Shown here: positions 1-12,014 of the stretch, piece by piece
Position numbering within the stretch: position 1 is the stretch's first letter
Layout: each line of letters starts with the position of its first letter
NCBI RefSeq assembly: GCF_036320965.1
Contig: NC_092225.1
Location: 59,245,924-59,309,923, forward strand
DNA: 64,000 nucleotides
Direction: 5' to 3'
DNA from: Panulirus ornatus
Lineage: Eukaryota; Arthropoda; Malacostraca; Decapoda; Palinuridae
The notes under the pieces: model-generated
The model's input: the letters and a program-made list of their open reading frames with translations, nothing else
What the model was told of the DNA's origin: nothing
Databases searched by the model: none
Translations under genes and position numbers: made by a program

Positions 1-387
1 GTGTGGGAGCAGCCAAGATTACTACCCTTCTGTAATGTGTTGACATAAAAGTTTTTGTTGAAGCTGTCAAAGTTGATGGTCTGGTGACCCAGTCTAAGAG
101 TGCTCCATCTCACTGGCTGTCAGGGGGAAGGTGCCTTGCAGCAAGGAGGATGGAGGGGTTGGTTGGTGGTGTTGCAACAACACTCTCAAAGGTGATGACG
201 CCGGGAAAAGCGACCCAGGCAATTAGGGTTGACATGGTACTATTACATTCGCTAGTTTTCCTGGTGCGCCGCTGCTCGAGCGGGAGGAAGGAAACATCAC
301 CGTGTGGTTATTAGTGGAGTCATGCACGGGAAACAGCATGTACGTAGGAGGGTGCTGATGTCTACCGTGAGACGGTGGATATGAACC
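1..387. other. unannotated sequence
   Basis: Mixed-composition sequence with only short open frames that lack recognisable domains. I see no repeat or gene here. Confidence 0.5.
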
Positions 388-445
388 AACTTGAGGACGT
401 TGGTACCATCGCCTGAGCACGACACGGGACGACCTCTTGCGCAAG
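388..445 (-). repeat. 21-bp dispersed minisatellite, short minus-oriented copy
   Basis: Two to three degenerate units in which a TTGAGGACG-like block alternates with a GGTACCATCG-like block. This is the reverse complement of the 21-bp family seen best at 12.9-13.15 kb (plus) and 46.5-46.8 kb (minus). Confidence 0.5.
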
Positions 446-567
446 GCAAGTGCGACCCATGAGTACGACTTAACAAGGCTCGGTCTAGATCTAACCCTTA
501 GTGAAGAGTCGGATCAAAAGCCAGACTACCATACCCAATGGTCTTTCTGTCGTGCATTTGTGGTTTT

Positions 568-612
568 CCCGCCATGCTCAAGGATCGTACCGTCGCGTTC
601 AAAGACGTCAAG
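568..612 (+). repeat. 21-bp dispersed minisatellite, short plus-oriented copy
   Basis: Two units containing GCTCAAGGATCGTACCGTCG followed by a TTCAAAGACG half. It is the same family as at 12.9-13.15 kb and lies only about 125 bp from a copy in the opposite orientation. Confidence 0.55.
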
Positions 613-1084
613 GAAGAATATAGACATTTATCATTCACCTGGGAGTCATTTTCTTGATAGCTTCGCAATACTAGACCATATAACTGATACATGTTACAAC
701 ATAGCAACCATGATAGTGATCTGTTGTGATGTCTGCTGACTTTACATGACGAAAATGGGTACAGCAAGAATGACAATGGTAGAACATGACCGACGACCAG
801 TTCCTAAGGGAGGAAAATATATCAGCACCAGCTACAGGTGTTTGGGCCTCCCGATGCAGAGGGTCAGGAGCCAAAGACTCTCCTGGACATACTAATGACT
901 ACGAGTTCAGCCTCACCTGTGGGTGCCAGACGACCAGCGAGATGGGCGTGGGCCTGAAAGTGAAGAGAAAGACAAAATTAATAAAGGAAAAGTATAATCA
1001 TTGTATTGGATACATACATAATAATGATGATGTATTAGTCTTTGCAGATGTCCAATTACGAAAATTGAATCGTGGAGTCTTGAT

Positions 1085-1088
<4 letters not shown>
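613..1088. other. unannotated sequence
   Basis: No recognisable coding or repeat content. The apparent long frame continuing into the next 80 bases is a read-through of the TA microsatellite. Confidence 0.5.

Positions 1089-1160
<72 letters not shown>
1089..1160. repeat. (TA)n microsatellite
   Basis: Uninterrupted TA array of about 36 units. It ends exactly where the first TA-flanked SINE-like copy begins. Confidence 0.97.
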
Positions 1161-1163
<3 letters not shown>

Positions 1164-1402
1164 TTTCTTTTTTTTCTTCCAAACTATTTGCCATTTCTCG
1201 CGTTAGCGAGGTAGCATTAAGAACAGAGGACTGGGCCTTTGAGGGAATATCCTCACCTGGCCCCTTCTCTGTTCCTTCTTTTGGAAAATTAAAAAAAAAG
1301 AGAGGGGAGGATTTCCAGCCCCACGCTCCCTCCCCTTTTAGTCGCCTTCTACGACACGCAGGGAATACGTGGGAAGTATTCTTTCTCCCCTATCCCCAGG
1401 GA

Positions 1403-1404
<2 letters not shown>
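1161..1404 (-). mobile_element. TA-flanked SINE-like element, copy 1
   Basis: About 240 bp, dispersed in at least seven copies in the window. Read on the minus strand it starts ATCCCTGGGGATAGGG, carries a GTCGTAGAAGGCGACTAAAA block, an internal A/T-run, a GGCCCAGTCCTCTGTTC block, and ends with CGCTACCTCGCTAACGCG plus an A-rich tail. The 3' block matches the 3' end of the RTE copies in this window, so it is probably a SINE mobilised by that RTE. There is no coding capacity. I could not place convincing tRNA A and B boxes, so the origin of the 5' end is unknown. (TA)n arrays flank it on both sides. Confidence 0.8.

Positions 1405-1456
<52 letters not shown>
1405..1456. repeat. (AT)n spacer between two inverted SINE-like copies
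   Basis: 26 AT units that separate copies 1 and 2. The two SINE 5' ends face each other across this array. Confidence 0.97.
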
Positions 1457-1460
<4 letters not shown>

Positions 1461-1693
1461 GGGGATGGGGAGAAAGAATACTTCCCACGTATTCCCTGCG
1501 TGTCGTAGAAGGCGACTAAAAGGGGAGGGAGCGGGGGGCTGGAAATCCTCCCCTCTCACTTTTTTTTTTTTAATTTTCCAAAAGAGGGAACAGAGAAGGG
1601 GCCCAGGTGAGGATATTCCCTCAAGGGCCCAGTCCTCTGTTCTCAACGCTACCTCGCTAATGCGGGAAATGGCGAATAGTATGAAAGAAAGAA
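1457..1693 (+). mobile_element. TA-flanked SINE-like element, copy 2
   Basis: Same family as copy 1 in the opposite orientation, nearly identical across its full length. It runs from the CCCTGGGGATGGGG start to the CGCTACCTCGCTAATGCGGG tail and an ATGAAAGAAAG end, followed by (TA)11. With copy 1 it forms a long hairpin-capable inverted repeat. Confidence 0.8.
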
Positions 1694-1715
1694 ATATATA
1701 TATATATATATATAT
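1694..1715. repeat. (TA)n microsatellite
   Basis: Eleven TA units between SINE copy 2 and RTE fragment A. Confidence 0.95.

Positions 1716-2408
<693 letters not shown>

Positions 2409-2449
<41 letters not shown>
2409..2449. repeat. (TA)n microsatellite
   Basis: About 20 TA units between RTE fragments B and C. Confidence 0.97.
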
Positions 2450-3124
<675 letters not shown>

Positions 3125-4240
3125 TGCTCTAGTTCTTATATGCAATGCGCCGAAACCAGAGCTCACCATCTGCAGGTGATTCAACAGACCATTCCCTTGT
3201 TCCTCCTGAGGGCTTCATATGTCCTGGTTCAGCTTACTGACCCCTGTATAACATAACCTTTCAACTCGTTCTATCCCTTACAATCCTTTTCATCCTTGTG
3301 AATGCTAAGACCCCGATACCTCTAAGCTTCTTTCACTTCTTCCATTTTCTTCTTTGTCTCCAACTCCGCTTTGCTCCACTGACTTCTGACATATAAATCC
3401 CATTAGTCAATAAATTTTCCCTTAGCATCTCCAACCTCTAATGTGTACCAAATCATTTCAGTATACCATAGTCAGCTTTCTCAATAAGACTGTTCTTCCT
3501 ACCACTGGCGTGGGTATCGGGAAGGTGAGCGACTTCTGCCCAATAAACCAGCTGCTCATTAGCTTTCAAGTGTCACTCCCTTGGCCCAGGTAGCTGCCTT
3601 TTCGTTCTACCTCAGGCCACATATGGTTAGCTGGATTTAAGCTTGCAGACACACGATCTCTCCTCCTCACACGTAACACTGGACATCATGCAACTCACAC
3701 GACTCTATTTCTGAAACTCTACCACGCGCTATTCCTGCCTTTTGGCACAACCTCGCCGTAGATGCTCGCAATCAAGTGTCTATACATTCTTACGAGATCA
3801 ACTCGCCTCACACAACATACTGTCCGCAGACATCTCATTTCCAACCCTTCTCCGTTCTTCTGTATTTAGGATCGAAGACTCTCATCAATAGAAAACAGCC
3901 CAGACAACTATTCCTCAATACATAGCTATCTTTGCCTTATTAACGGTGAACCTCTCCTTCCACACACTCCTCAGTGCACCTTATATCCCTCCTCCATCCA
4001 TCACCCTAAGACTCACTTCTGCTCCTGATGTAGTTCCATCCGCTGCCATTCCACTTCTAGTCACTATTGGCGCTCCACTTGCTATTCTTCATAACCTTAC
4101 ATCTGTCCACATTATCTCTCAACATTCTGTTCTCACGCATTTTCACATTTTTTGACATCAGCTTCTGCAGTTTCTCTCAAGTCTCACCTCATGTCATCTC
4201 TGTCATGTCTCACCCTCAGGTGTGCGTGTGTCTCGCTCTG
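3125..4240 (-). pseudogene. ancient RTE retrotransposon fossil (C-terminal RT region and 3' UTR)
   Basis: The minus strand aligns by eye with the 44.65-45.5 kb RTE copy. From high to low coordinates there is the GAGAAACTGCAGAAGCTG block (about 4162-4180), the GCGGATGGAACTACATCAGG block (about 4028-4048), a long stretch equal to the conserved C-terminal domain, and a 3' UTR containing GAGCTCTGGTTTCGGCGCAT (about 3150-3170). Stops and small indels in every frame make it non-functional. It is clearly older than the neighbouring copies and is not bounded by TA arrays, which may have eroded. Confidence 0.7.

Positions 4241-4792
<552 letters not shown>

Positions 4793-4862
<70 letters not shown>
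4793..4862. repeat. (TA)n microsatellite
   Basis: About 35 TA units joining RTE fragment D to RTE fragment E. Confidence 0.97.
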
Positions 4863-4865
<3 letters not shown>

Positions 4866-5731
4866 AATAAGAGCAAGGTTATTAGGTACAGTAGGGTTGG
4901 GGGTGAAGTCAATTGGGAGGTAAGTTTGAATGGAGAAAAACTGGAGGAAGTAAAGTGTTTTAGATATCTGGGAGTGGATCTGGCAGCGGATGGAACCATG
5001 GAAGCGGAAGTGGATCATAGGGTGGGGGAGGGGGCGAAAATTCTGGGAGCCTTGAAGAATGTATGGAAGTCGAGAACATTATCTCGGAAAGCAAAAATGG
5101 GTATGTTTGAAGGAATAGTGGTTCCAACAATGTTGTAAAGGTTGAGAGGCGTGGGCTATGGATAGAGTTGTGCGCAGGAGGGTGGATGTGCTGGAAATGA
5201 GATGTTTGAGGACAATGTGTGGTGTGAGGTGGTTTGATCGAGTGAGTAACGTAAGGGTAAGAGAGATGTGTGGAAATAAAAAGAGCGTGGTTGAGAGAGC
5301 AGAAGAGGGTGTTTTGAAATGGTTTGGGCACATGGAGAGAATGAGTGAGGAAAGGTTGACCAAGAGGATATATGTGTCGGAGGTGGAGGGAACGAGGAGA
5401 AGTGGGAGACCAAATTGGAGGTGGAAAGATGGAGTGAAAAAGATTTTGTGTGATCGGGGCCTGAACACGCAGGAGGGTGAAAGGAGGGAAAGGAATAGAG
5501 TGAATTGGATCGATGTGGTATACCGGGGTTGACGTGCTGTCAGTGGATTGAATCAGGGCATGTGAAGCGTCTGGGGTAAACCATGGAAAGCTGTGTAGGT
5601 ATGTATATTGTGCGTGTGTGGACGTATGTATATACATGTGTATGGGGGTGGGTTGGGCCATTTCTTCGTCTGTTTCCTTGCGCTACCTCGCAAACGCGGG
5701 AGACAGCGACAAAGCAAAAAAAAAAAAAAAA
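4863..5731 (+). pseudogene. RTE retrotransposon fragment E (C-terminal half of RT ORF, frameshifted)
   Basis: Begins directly after (TA)n at GTGAATAAGAGCAAGG. It encodes the thumb and C-terminal region including [20 protein letters not shown], a [12 protein letters not shown] block, [20 protein letters not shown], and the end VNWIDVVYRG. It is very similar to the 44.7-45.6 kb copy, so both are recent. One extra base near 5137-5150 (TTGTAAAG versus TTGTATGG in the other copy) shifts the frame and makes an early stop. The stop at 5530-5532, the short-type 3' UTR and a poly-A run (5716-5731) are intact, and (TA)n follows. Confidence 0.92.
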
Positions 5732-5732
5732 G

Positions 5733-6074
<342 letters not shown>

Positions 6075-6120
6075 ACAAGTCCGTGATGATAGTTACGAAG
6101 GTGAAACCGCCATTCGGTAG

Positions 6121-6300
6121 GAATTTAAATAACTTTATTCAACATGAAATTTTTCGTGTAGCACAACATGCCTCACGGAGACAATTTGCCTCATCAGCTG
6201 CATACTTTATGAATTCTTTGCACCTGATGAGGTGGATTGTCTCCGTGACACAGATTGTGCTACACGTATATACAAATTTCTTGTTAAATAAATTTTCTGA
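6121..6300. repeat. imperfect inverted repeat (arms about 60-75 bp)
   Basis: The left arm (about 6121-6197) contains CGTGTAGCACAACATGCCTC and ACGGAGACAATTTGCCTCAT. The right arm (about 6224-6300) contains the reverse complements CTGATGAGGTGGATTGTCTC and GTGACACAGATTGTGCTACA. A 26 bp centre separates them. Each arm runs outward into an ATTTAAAT/AAATAAATTT block containing a poly-A signal-like AATAAA. The arrangement looks like two inverted copies of one element terminus. A Penelope-like 3' end is a guess. No coding frame. Confidence 0.7.
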
Positions 6301-6323
6301 ACTACTGCATTGCGATTTTTACA

Positions 6324-6325
<2 letters not shown>

Positions 6326-6418
<93 letters not shown>
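6326..6418. repeat. (TA)n microsatellite
   Basis: About 46 TA units immediately before SINE-like copy 3. Confidence 0.97.
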
Positions 6419-6420
<2 letters not shown>

Positions 6421-6663
6421 TTTCTTTTCTTTCAAACTATTCGCCATTTCCTGCGTTAGCGAGGTAGCGTTAAGAACAGAGGACTGGGCCTTGGAGGGAA
6501 TATCCTCACCTGGCCCCCTTCTCTGTTCCTTGTTTTGGAAAATATAAAAAAAAAAAAACGAGAGGGGAAGATTTCCAGCCCCCCGCTCCCTCCCCTTTTA
6601 GTCGCCTTCTACGACACGCAGGGAATACGTGGGAAGTATTCTTTCTCCCCTATCCACAGGGGA
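6419..6663 (-). mobile_element. TA-flanked SINE-like element, copy 3
   Basis: Full-length copy with the same block order as at 1161-1404. Listed on the plus strand it starts at the tail side (AACTATTCGCCATTTCC, GCGTTAGCGAGGTAGCG) and ends at the 5' side (CCCCTATCCACAGGGGAT). TA arrays flank both sides. Confidence 0.85.
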
Positions 6664-6670
6664 TATATAT

Positions 6671-6748
<78 letters not shown>
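6663..6748. repeat. palindromic compound microsatellite (TA)(CA)n(TA)n(TG)n
   Basis: A TA stretch, about 9 CA units, about 21 TA units, then about 10 TG units. The whole block is self-complementary and can fold back on itself. Confidence 0.95.
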
Positions 6749-6754
6749 TTAAAA

Positions 6755-8265
6755 CACTTATAAAACAGATGGGTTTGTACGTAGCATTAATGTAACTGAA
6801 GAACGCATATGACAGGGTAGACAGAGATGCTTTATGGAAGGTTTTAAGAGTATATGCTGTGGGAGGTAAGTTGCAAGAAGCAGTGAAAATTTTTTATCAA
6901 GGATATAAGGCATGTGTACGAGTAGGAAGGGAGGAGAGTGATTGGTTCCCAGTGCAGTTCGGTCTGCGGCAGGGACGGGTGCTGTCCCCTTGGTTGTTTC
7001 ATTTGCTTATGGACGGAGTGGTCTGGGAGGTAAATGCAAGAGTTTTGGAGAGAGGGGCGAGAATGCGGTCTGTTGTGGATGAGAGGGCCCGAAAAGCGAG
7101 TCAATTCTTGGTCACCGATGATACAACACTGTTGGCTGATTCGAGCTGGTGAATGAGTTTGGAAAAGTGTGTGAAAGGAGGAAGTCGTGAGTAACTGTGA
7201 ATCTGAGCAAAGGTTGAGAGACAAGTTAATTGGGATGCAAGTTTGAATGGAGAAAAACTGGAGGTAGTGGAGTATTTCAGATATCTGGGAGTGGACTTAC
7301 CAGCGGAAGGAACCATGGAAGCTGAAGCGCGTCACAAGGTGGGAGGAGGCGAAAGTTCTTGGAGCGATCAAGAATGTGTGGAAAGGTTGAACGTTATCTC
7401 GGAAAGCAAAACTGGGTGTTAGAGGGAACAGTAGCTCCCACAATATTATATGGTTGCGAGGCATGGGCTGTAGACGGGGTTGTACGGGGGAGGGTGAGTG
7501 TGTTGGAAATAATATGGTGGAGGTGGTTTGATCGAGCAAGTAATGAAAGGGTAAGAGAGATGTGTGGTAATAAAAACTGTGTGGTCGAGAGAGCAGAAGA
7601 GGGTGTATTGAAATGGTTTGGTCACATGGAGTGAATGAGTGAGGAAAGATTGACAAAGAGGATATATGTGTCAGAGGTGGAGGGAACGAGAAGTGGGAGA
7701 CTGGTGGAAGGACGGATTGAAAAAGATGTTGAGTGAACGGGGCCTGAACATACAGGAAGGTGAGAGGTGTGAAAGGAATAGAGTGAACTGGAATGATGTG
7801 GTATACCGGGGTCGACGTGCTGTCAACGGAATGAACTAGGGCACGTGAAGTGTCTGGGGTAAACCATGGAAAGGTCTGTGGGGCCTGGATGTGGGTAGGG
7901 AGCTGTGGTTTCAATGTACTACACATGACAGCTAGAGACTGAGTGTGAAACGAATGTGGCATTCTGGGAGTGCTGTTTTCCTGGCGCTACCTCGCTGACG
8001 CAGTGGGTGACGATGATGATTCCTGTGAGAGTGGGAGGCGCTGGGACGGGATGAAGGCAAGTAAGCATAAATATGTACATGTGCATATATATGTATATGT
8101 ATATGTCTGAGTATGCGTATGTATGTATATGCGTATATGTTTATGCATGTACGTGTATGTGCATGTATGTATATATGTGTGTATATGAGCGGATGTGTCT
8201 TTCTTCGTCTGGTTCCTGGCGCTACCTCTGTGACGCGCGAAACGGCGATCAAGTATGAAAAAAAA
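6755..8265 (+). pseudogene. RTE retrotransposon copy F (RT palm through long-type 3' UTR), decayed
   Basis: Starts inside the RT fingers/palm (KQMGLYVAL, with a stop inside the catalytic [13 protein letters not shown] motif). It continues through GGKLQEAVKIFYQGYKACV, GLRQGRVLSPWLFHLLMDGV and a mutated catalytic box (VTDDTTL instead of FADDTAL). A 14-base deletion near 7143 and later indels break the frame. The C-terminal region (WFGHMEE-like, stop near 7635) and the gene end (about 7740-7810) are recognisable. The long 3' UTR (7858-8265) contains GACAGCTAGAGACTGAGTG and two separate tail-like CGCTACCTC blocks (7984 and 8220), then a short A-run. It is clearly older than copies E and G. Confidence 0.88.
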
Positions 8266-8280
8266 TATATATAATAAAAT

Positions 8281-8322
8281 ATAGATAGATAAATAGATGG
8301 AGAGATAGATAGATAGATAGAT
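8281..8322. repeat. (GATA)n microsatellite
   Basis: Imperfect GATA/TAGA tetranucleotide array of about ten units just past the poly-A end of RTE copy F. Confidence 0.85.
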
Positions 8323-8677
8323 GGCTTCTATCGATCACTACGTCAATCTGAGCCACGATGTTTCTTCCTCTACATATGACGTCAATGTTTACCCCCAGAG
8401 ATATTTTCTGAAGAGCTCAGTACCTACCATAATTCCCGACGAATCTTGAACCCTGTGACTGAGCGGATTAGCGTGCAATAGGAGGTATCCAGTCATTCAC
8501 GGGTTGTACACAAGCCCCTGACTCCATCGCGGGGCCAATCTCCCAGTGCTACATCCAACCTTCTCACATTTAACATTGTTCTCAAGTATGTCTTACACCG
8601 TCGATCGCATTAAAGCCTCCAGAACAATGGAAATTCAGCTACTCCAACTGGAAGAATTTTTTGAACTGGAGTCTTTC

Positions 8678-8682
<5 letters not shown>
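8323..8682. other. unannotated sequence
   Basis: No recognisable feature. A short open frame here runs into the CT array that follows. Confidence 0.5.

Positions 8683-8749
<67 letters not shown>
8683..8749. repeat. (CT)n microsatellite
   Basis: About 33 CT units. Confidence 0.97.
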
Positions 8750-8750
<1 letters not shown>

Positions 8751-9079
8751 GAGGGTATCCAATGGAAATCTTGTGAGAGAGAAAAAAGGCTGCGGATGGA
8801 ATGCGACAGAGATCAGGTGGACTAGGCTCTGTCACAAGTGTTCCTTTCCCCTTCCCCCTCTCACAGGCAGGGAGGCCCCATGTCAAACGCCGATACTTTG
8901 GAATTAGAACCGAATCTTGCAACTTATGCGTCACCTGTAGGATCCGGTCCTCTTTACCCGTCCCCAAAACCTTCAATTTGAATATTCTTACATATATATA
9001 CATGCACGGGAAGACATGGTCGACTAGTTACCCACGAAGCTCTGATGTCAGTAATTAGATTCAAGGTTTCATCTGACCA

Positions 9080-9385
9080 AGATCTGATGATTTCATGTTG
9101 GTGCTGGTTTACAACCCCCATACGACGTGGTAAGGCTGGTTTACTACGAATGACAAGCATCATGACAACGTTGGTTTACTTGGGAGAATCTGTCTCATAA
9201 AAACGCTAATTTACCATCGACGTAACACAGTTGCGATAACACTAGTTTACCCCTTCTGAACACAAGCGTGACTCCATGGTAACACTGGTTTACCCAGAAC
9301 AACACAAAGAGTACTCTTGTCACGGTGGTTTACCGTCACGATAACGGACTGTTGTAACGCTGGATGTACCAAAACCACACGTACA
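9080..9385. repeat. degenerate tandem repeat, about 48-bp unit
   Basis: A TGGTTTAC(C) block recurs about seven times at irregular 35-55 bp spacing, each time near ACAACG/ATAACAC-type sequence. It is an old, heavily mutated array without coding potential. Confidence 0.5.
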
Positions 9386-9661
9386 CATGTGATACAAGTA
9401 TAGAGAACGATAAAGTATCAAACAGGTTTCCTATTTACCTACACTAAGGGGATGGATAAGATTAAGTATGTCATATAATAATTTCCTTTTTTTTCTTTTC
9501 CCAGGCGGGCAGACGTCCCGGCTTGCACATCAGGCAAGACCAATTTCTCAACTCCCACCAGTTACACTTTACGACGCAGGGGAGGAAGTTATTAAGCTTA
9601 AAAGAACCTGATGAAACAAATTTAATCTAAAGGAACGATCTCATCGCAGTTGTTCAGGGTT

Positions 9662-9663
<2 letters not shown>

Positions 9664-9737
<74 letters not shown>
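9664..9737. repeat. (TA)n microsatellite
   Basis: About 37 TA units immediately before SINE-like copy 4. Confidence 0.97.
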
Positions 9738-9739
<2 letters not shown>

Positions 9740-9962
9740 CATACATATTCGCCATTTCCCGCGTTAACGAGGCAGCGTTAAGAACAGAGGACTGAGCCTT
9801 AGAGGTAATTACCTCATTTGGCCCCCTTCTCTGTTCCTTCCTTTGAAAAAGTAAAAACTGGAGGGGAGGATTTCCAGCTCCCCGCTCTCTCTCCTTTTAC
9901 TCGCCTTCTGCGACACACAGGGAATACGTGGGTTGTATTCTTTCTCCCCTATCCCCAGGGAT
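9738..9962 (-). mobile_element. TA-flanked SINE-like element, copy 4
   Basis: Full-length but more diverged copy: GCCATTTCCCGCGTTAACGA, TTAAGAACAGAGGACTGAGC and CTATCCCCAGGGAT are present, and a few bases of the middle A-run are lost. TA repeats lie on both sides (9664-9737 and 9961-9988). Confidence 0.85.
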
Positions 9963-9988
9963 ATATATATATAATATATATATATATT

Positions 9989-10552
9989 ATTTGGGCTATG
10001 TTCTCGGAGAGAGAAAATGTATTTTAAACGCGCAAGACCTTGAAACAAATCCTACACCCGCGTGTTTGAACAACATCAGATTTCGTTACACAATACAAAA
10101 AGAAAAAAAAAAAGGGCGCGACATTGTGTAAAATAAGTCGGCTGGATTATTTTTTTCTTTTTTTTTTTGCTAGCTTGCGTTTACTTTGTCAGAAGACAGA
10201 ACGACATTAAAAAATAGAAAAAAATGAACTACGTGCAAATACTTGCCATTTTCAGGGGCTCCTGACATTGGCCAAGAATTTTTTTTTGACGTTGGGCCTT
10301 TTTTTCTCTCTCTTTCAATGGGAAGTCTGGCAAATTTGCGTGTTGACACTGTCCATTAGCGATGGTACAGTTTCTCTTTTGTCTAAAATCGGGCGATAAT
10401 TACTCTTTTTTTTTTTTGGTCCATTCTTTTTCTCCACCGGTCATTCCATGCTTGGGAGGCTGGCCAAAATCTCCCGAGCAATAGTGACGAGGCGGAAGCG
10501 TCAGTGAGGAGGTATTTCACATATCCTTAAACACGCGTTCGATACCTCAAGA

Positions 10553-10553
<1 letters not shown>
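9989..10553. other. unannotated, T-run-rich sequence
   Basis: Several poly-T and poly-A runs of 8-12 bases (10098, 10150, 10280, 10406). No coding sequence or known repeat recognised. A weak B-box-like GCGTTCGATACC sits next to the CA array at 10554. Confidence 0.4.

Positions 10554-10590
<37 letters not shown>
10554..10590. repeat. (CA)n microsatellite
   Basis: About 18 CA units. Confidence 0.97.
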
Positions 10591-10592
<2 letters not shown>

Positions 10593-10789
10593 AAGTTACC
10601 TGGAGTTTTGAGCAGGTTGGCGACCCAGGGCCGATCGTAATATTGTGGAATCGGTACGTAAAGGGAGGGAATGACAAAAAAGAAAAAAAAGGAGAGCTTT
10701 TCTTTGATTAGCAATTAACATCTTTAGCTACCTTAATCACCGGCCGCGGGGGGAATTCTGTGTGTTGGGCAACGCTCTGCTGATGGCTA

Positions 10790-10791
<2 letters not shown>

Positions 10792-10848
<57 letters not shown>
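10792..10848. repeat. (GT)n microsatellite
   Basis: About 28 GT units. Confidence 0.97.
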
Positions 10849-10850
<2 letters not shown>

Positions 10851-11586
10851 GAAAGGCGAGTGGGGGTGTGTCGGGTGGGGTTCTCCCTCTCCGCGGCCTC
10901 TGTTGTAACCACGGCAAACATCGCTTGGTCCTGGGGAGGGGGGCCAAGAGCGGGAGAAGGGCAGAAGAAAAGACGGGAAAAGGGGAGTGAGTACTGGTGA
11001 CATGGTCCGTGGTGTGTGGGAGATGGACGTGAGGTTCACAGGGAGCCAGAGGGAGAAGAGGTCTGATGAAGCTCGCCAGGGCTCTGGGTACGAAGAAGGT
11101 AAAAGAAGATTGAAGGAAGAAGAGGAAGAAGAAGAGAAGAAAATGAGAAATGAGAAGAAAATGAAGAACAGAGGCTGTCAGAGGAAGAAATGCTGTCTTC
11201 GCCTCAAGGCAACATGAGTGGTCTGTGAGGGCAGTAGTGGCCAAGACGCTACTGGGGCTGGAAGGGAAGTGTCAGTGGGGTGAGGAGTACCGGGAAGTCA
11301 AGGGCATTCAGATCGTAGTCTTCAGAAGAGGTCGGGAGAAGCTGAAGGATGAAGACAAACTTGAAGAGGTGAAAAGGAGCAGATAAAGGAGCCCAAAGGA
11401 CGTACCAAGAAGTACAAGAAGTCCTCTCAAGTGTTGAGGAAAGCTGGGAAGGACATGGAGGTAAGGAAGGACTGGAGAGGCGAAAGATACTGTAATATAT
11501 ATACAGCATATCAAGACGAATGGTACTGGTGGCAAACTACGTCAAGACGTGTTAGTGGAGAGGACAACTGGGTTCATAAATCCACA
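10849..11586. other. unannotated purine-rich sequence
   Basis: G- and A-rich (especially the GAAGAGGAAGAAG tract around 11105-11170). It gives lysine/glutamate-rich frames of low complexity. No supported gene. Confidence 0.45.
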
Positions 11587-11743
11587 CGGCCTTCCATAGT
11601 GCTATGTTTAGCGTCGCTGACCAGGATTCACGCATGAGTCTGCCCGGGTTCGTATCCTCAAAGCGGCAGTTGGCCCACAGTCCACTCAGCTGTTTATCAT
11701 CTTTTCGGGCTGGTCGATAAATGTGTACCTGACTCAGACTCGG

Positions 11744-11744
<1 letters not shown>
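11587..11744 (+). mobile_element. tRNA-derived SINE, copy 1
   Basis: A tRNA-like head has an A-box-like block around TTTAGCGTCGCTGACC (about 11609-11622) and a good B box, GGGTTCGTATCC (about 11645-11656). A tRNA-unrelated body follows: GGCAGTTGGCCCACAGTC, CAGCTGTTTATCATC and GGCTGGTCGATAAATGTG. It ends directly in (TG)n. The same body is found at 13.70-13.86 kb and 39.04-39.20 kb. There is no coding capacity. Confidence 0.8.

Positions 11745-11800
<56 letters not shown>
11745..11800. repeat. (TG)n microsatellite, 3' tail of tRNA-SINE copy 1
   Basis: 28 TG units directly abutting the SINE body. Confidence 0.95.
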
Positions 11801-11803
<3 letters not shown>

Positions 11804-11889
11804 ACATGGTAAAGACGTAGTCCATACATATAAGGTGAAGAGACTGAAACAGGTGTGCAAAACTCTCCTCGATAGACATATCGTAAATA

Positions 11890-11985
11890 CACACGTACAC
11901 ACACATCGTACCCACACACGTTCACACACACGTACACACACACACGTACACACACGCACACACACACATCGTACACACACACAAG
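11890..11985. repeat. CA-rich imperfect repeat (ACACACGTACAC)
   Basis: CA dinucleotides interrupted by CGTA and CATCGTACC blocks with an irregular 12-24 bp period. Confidence 0.7.
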
Positions 11986-12014
11986 TACTTTAACAAGGAA
12001 ACAAAAGCAAGTTG

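Noticed and set aside
1161..1404. Treating the 240-bp TA-flanked element as a MITE with terminal inverted repeats
   Set aside because: The two ends (ATCCCTGGGGAT-type and A-rich CGCTACCTCGC tail) are not inverted copies of each other. ATCCCTGGGGAT is a near-palindrome confined to one end. The truncated copy 5 has lost its 5' side, and the A-rich 3' end fits retroposition.
6190..6262. Hammerhead ribozyme (CTGATGAG core) in the right arm of the inverted repeat
   Set aside because: The required GAAA after stem II is absent, and the bases between CTGATGAG and the next block do not form a convincing stem.
8635..9003. Frames rich in Leu-Ser or Arg-Glu over CT/GA arrays (also at 17.4, 24.3, 35.1 and 38.3 kb)
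   Set aside because: CT repeats read as Leu-Ser and GA as Arg-Glu. The flanking codons show no domain and the other strand is equally open.
10490..10590. Fourth tRNA-SINE next to the CA array at 10.55 kb
   Set aside because: GCGTTCGATACC resembles a B box, but no A box or shared SINE body lies at the right distance.
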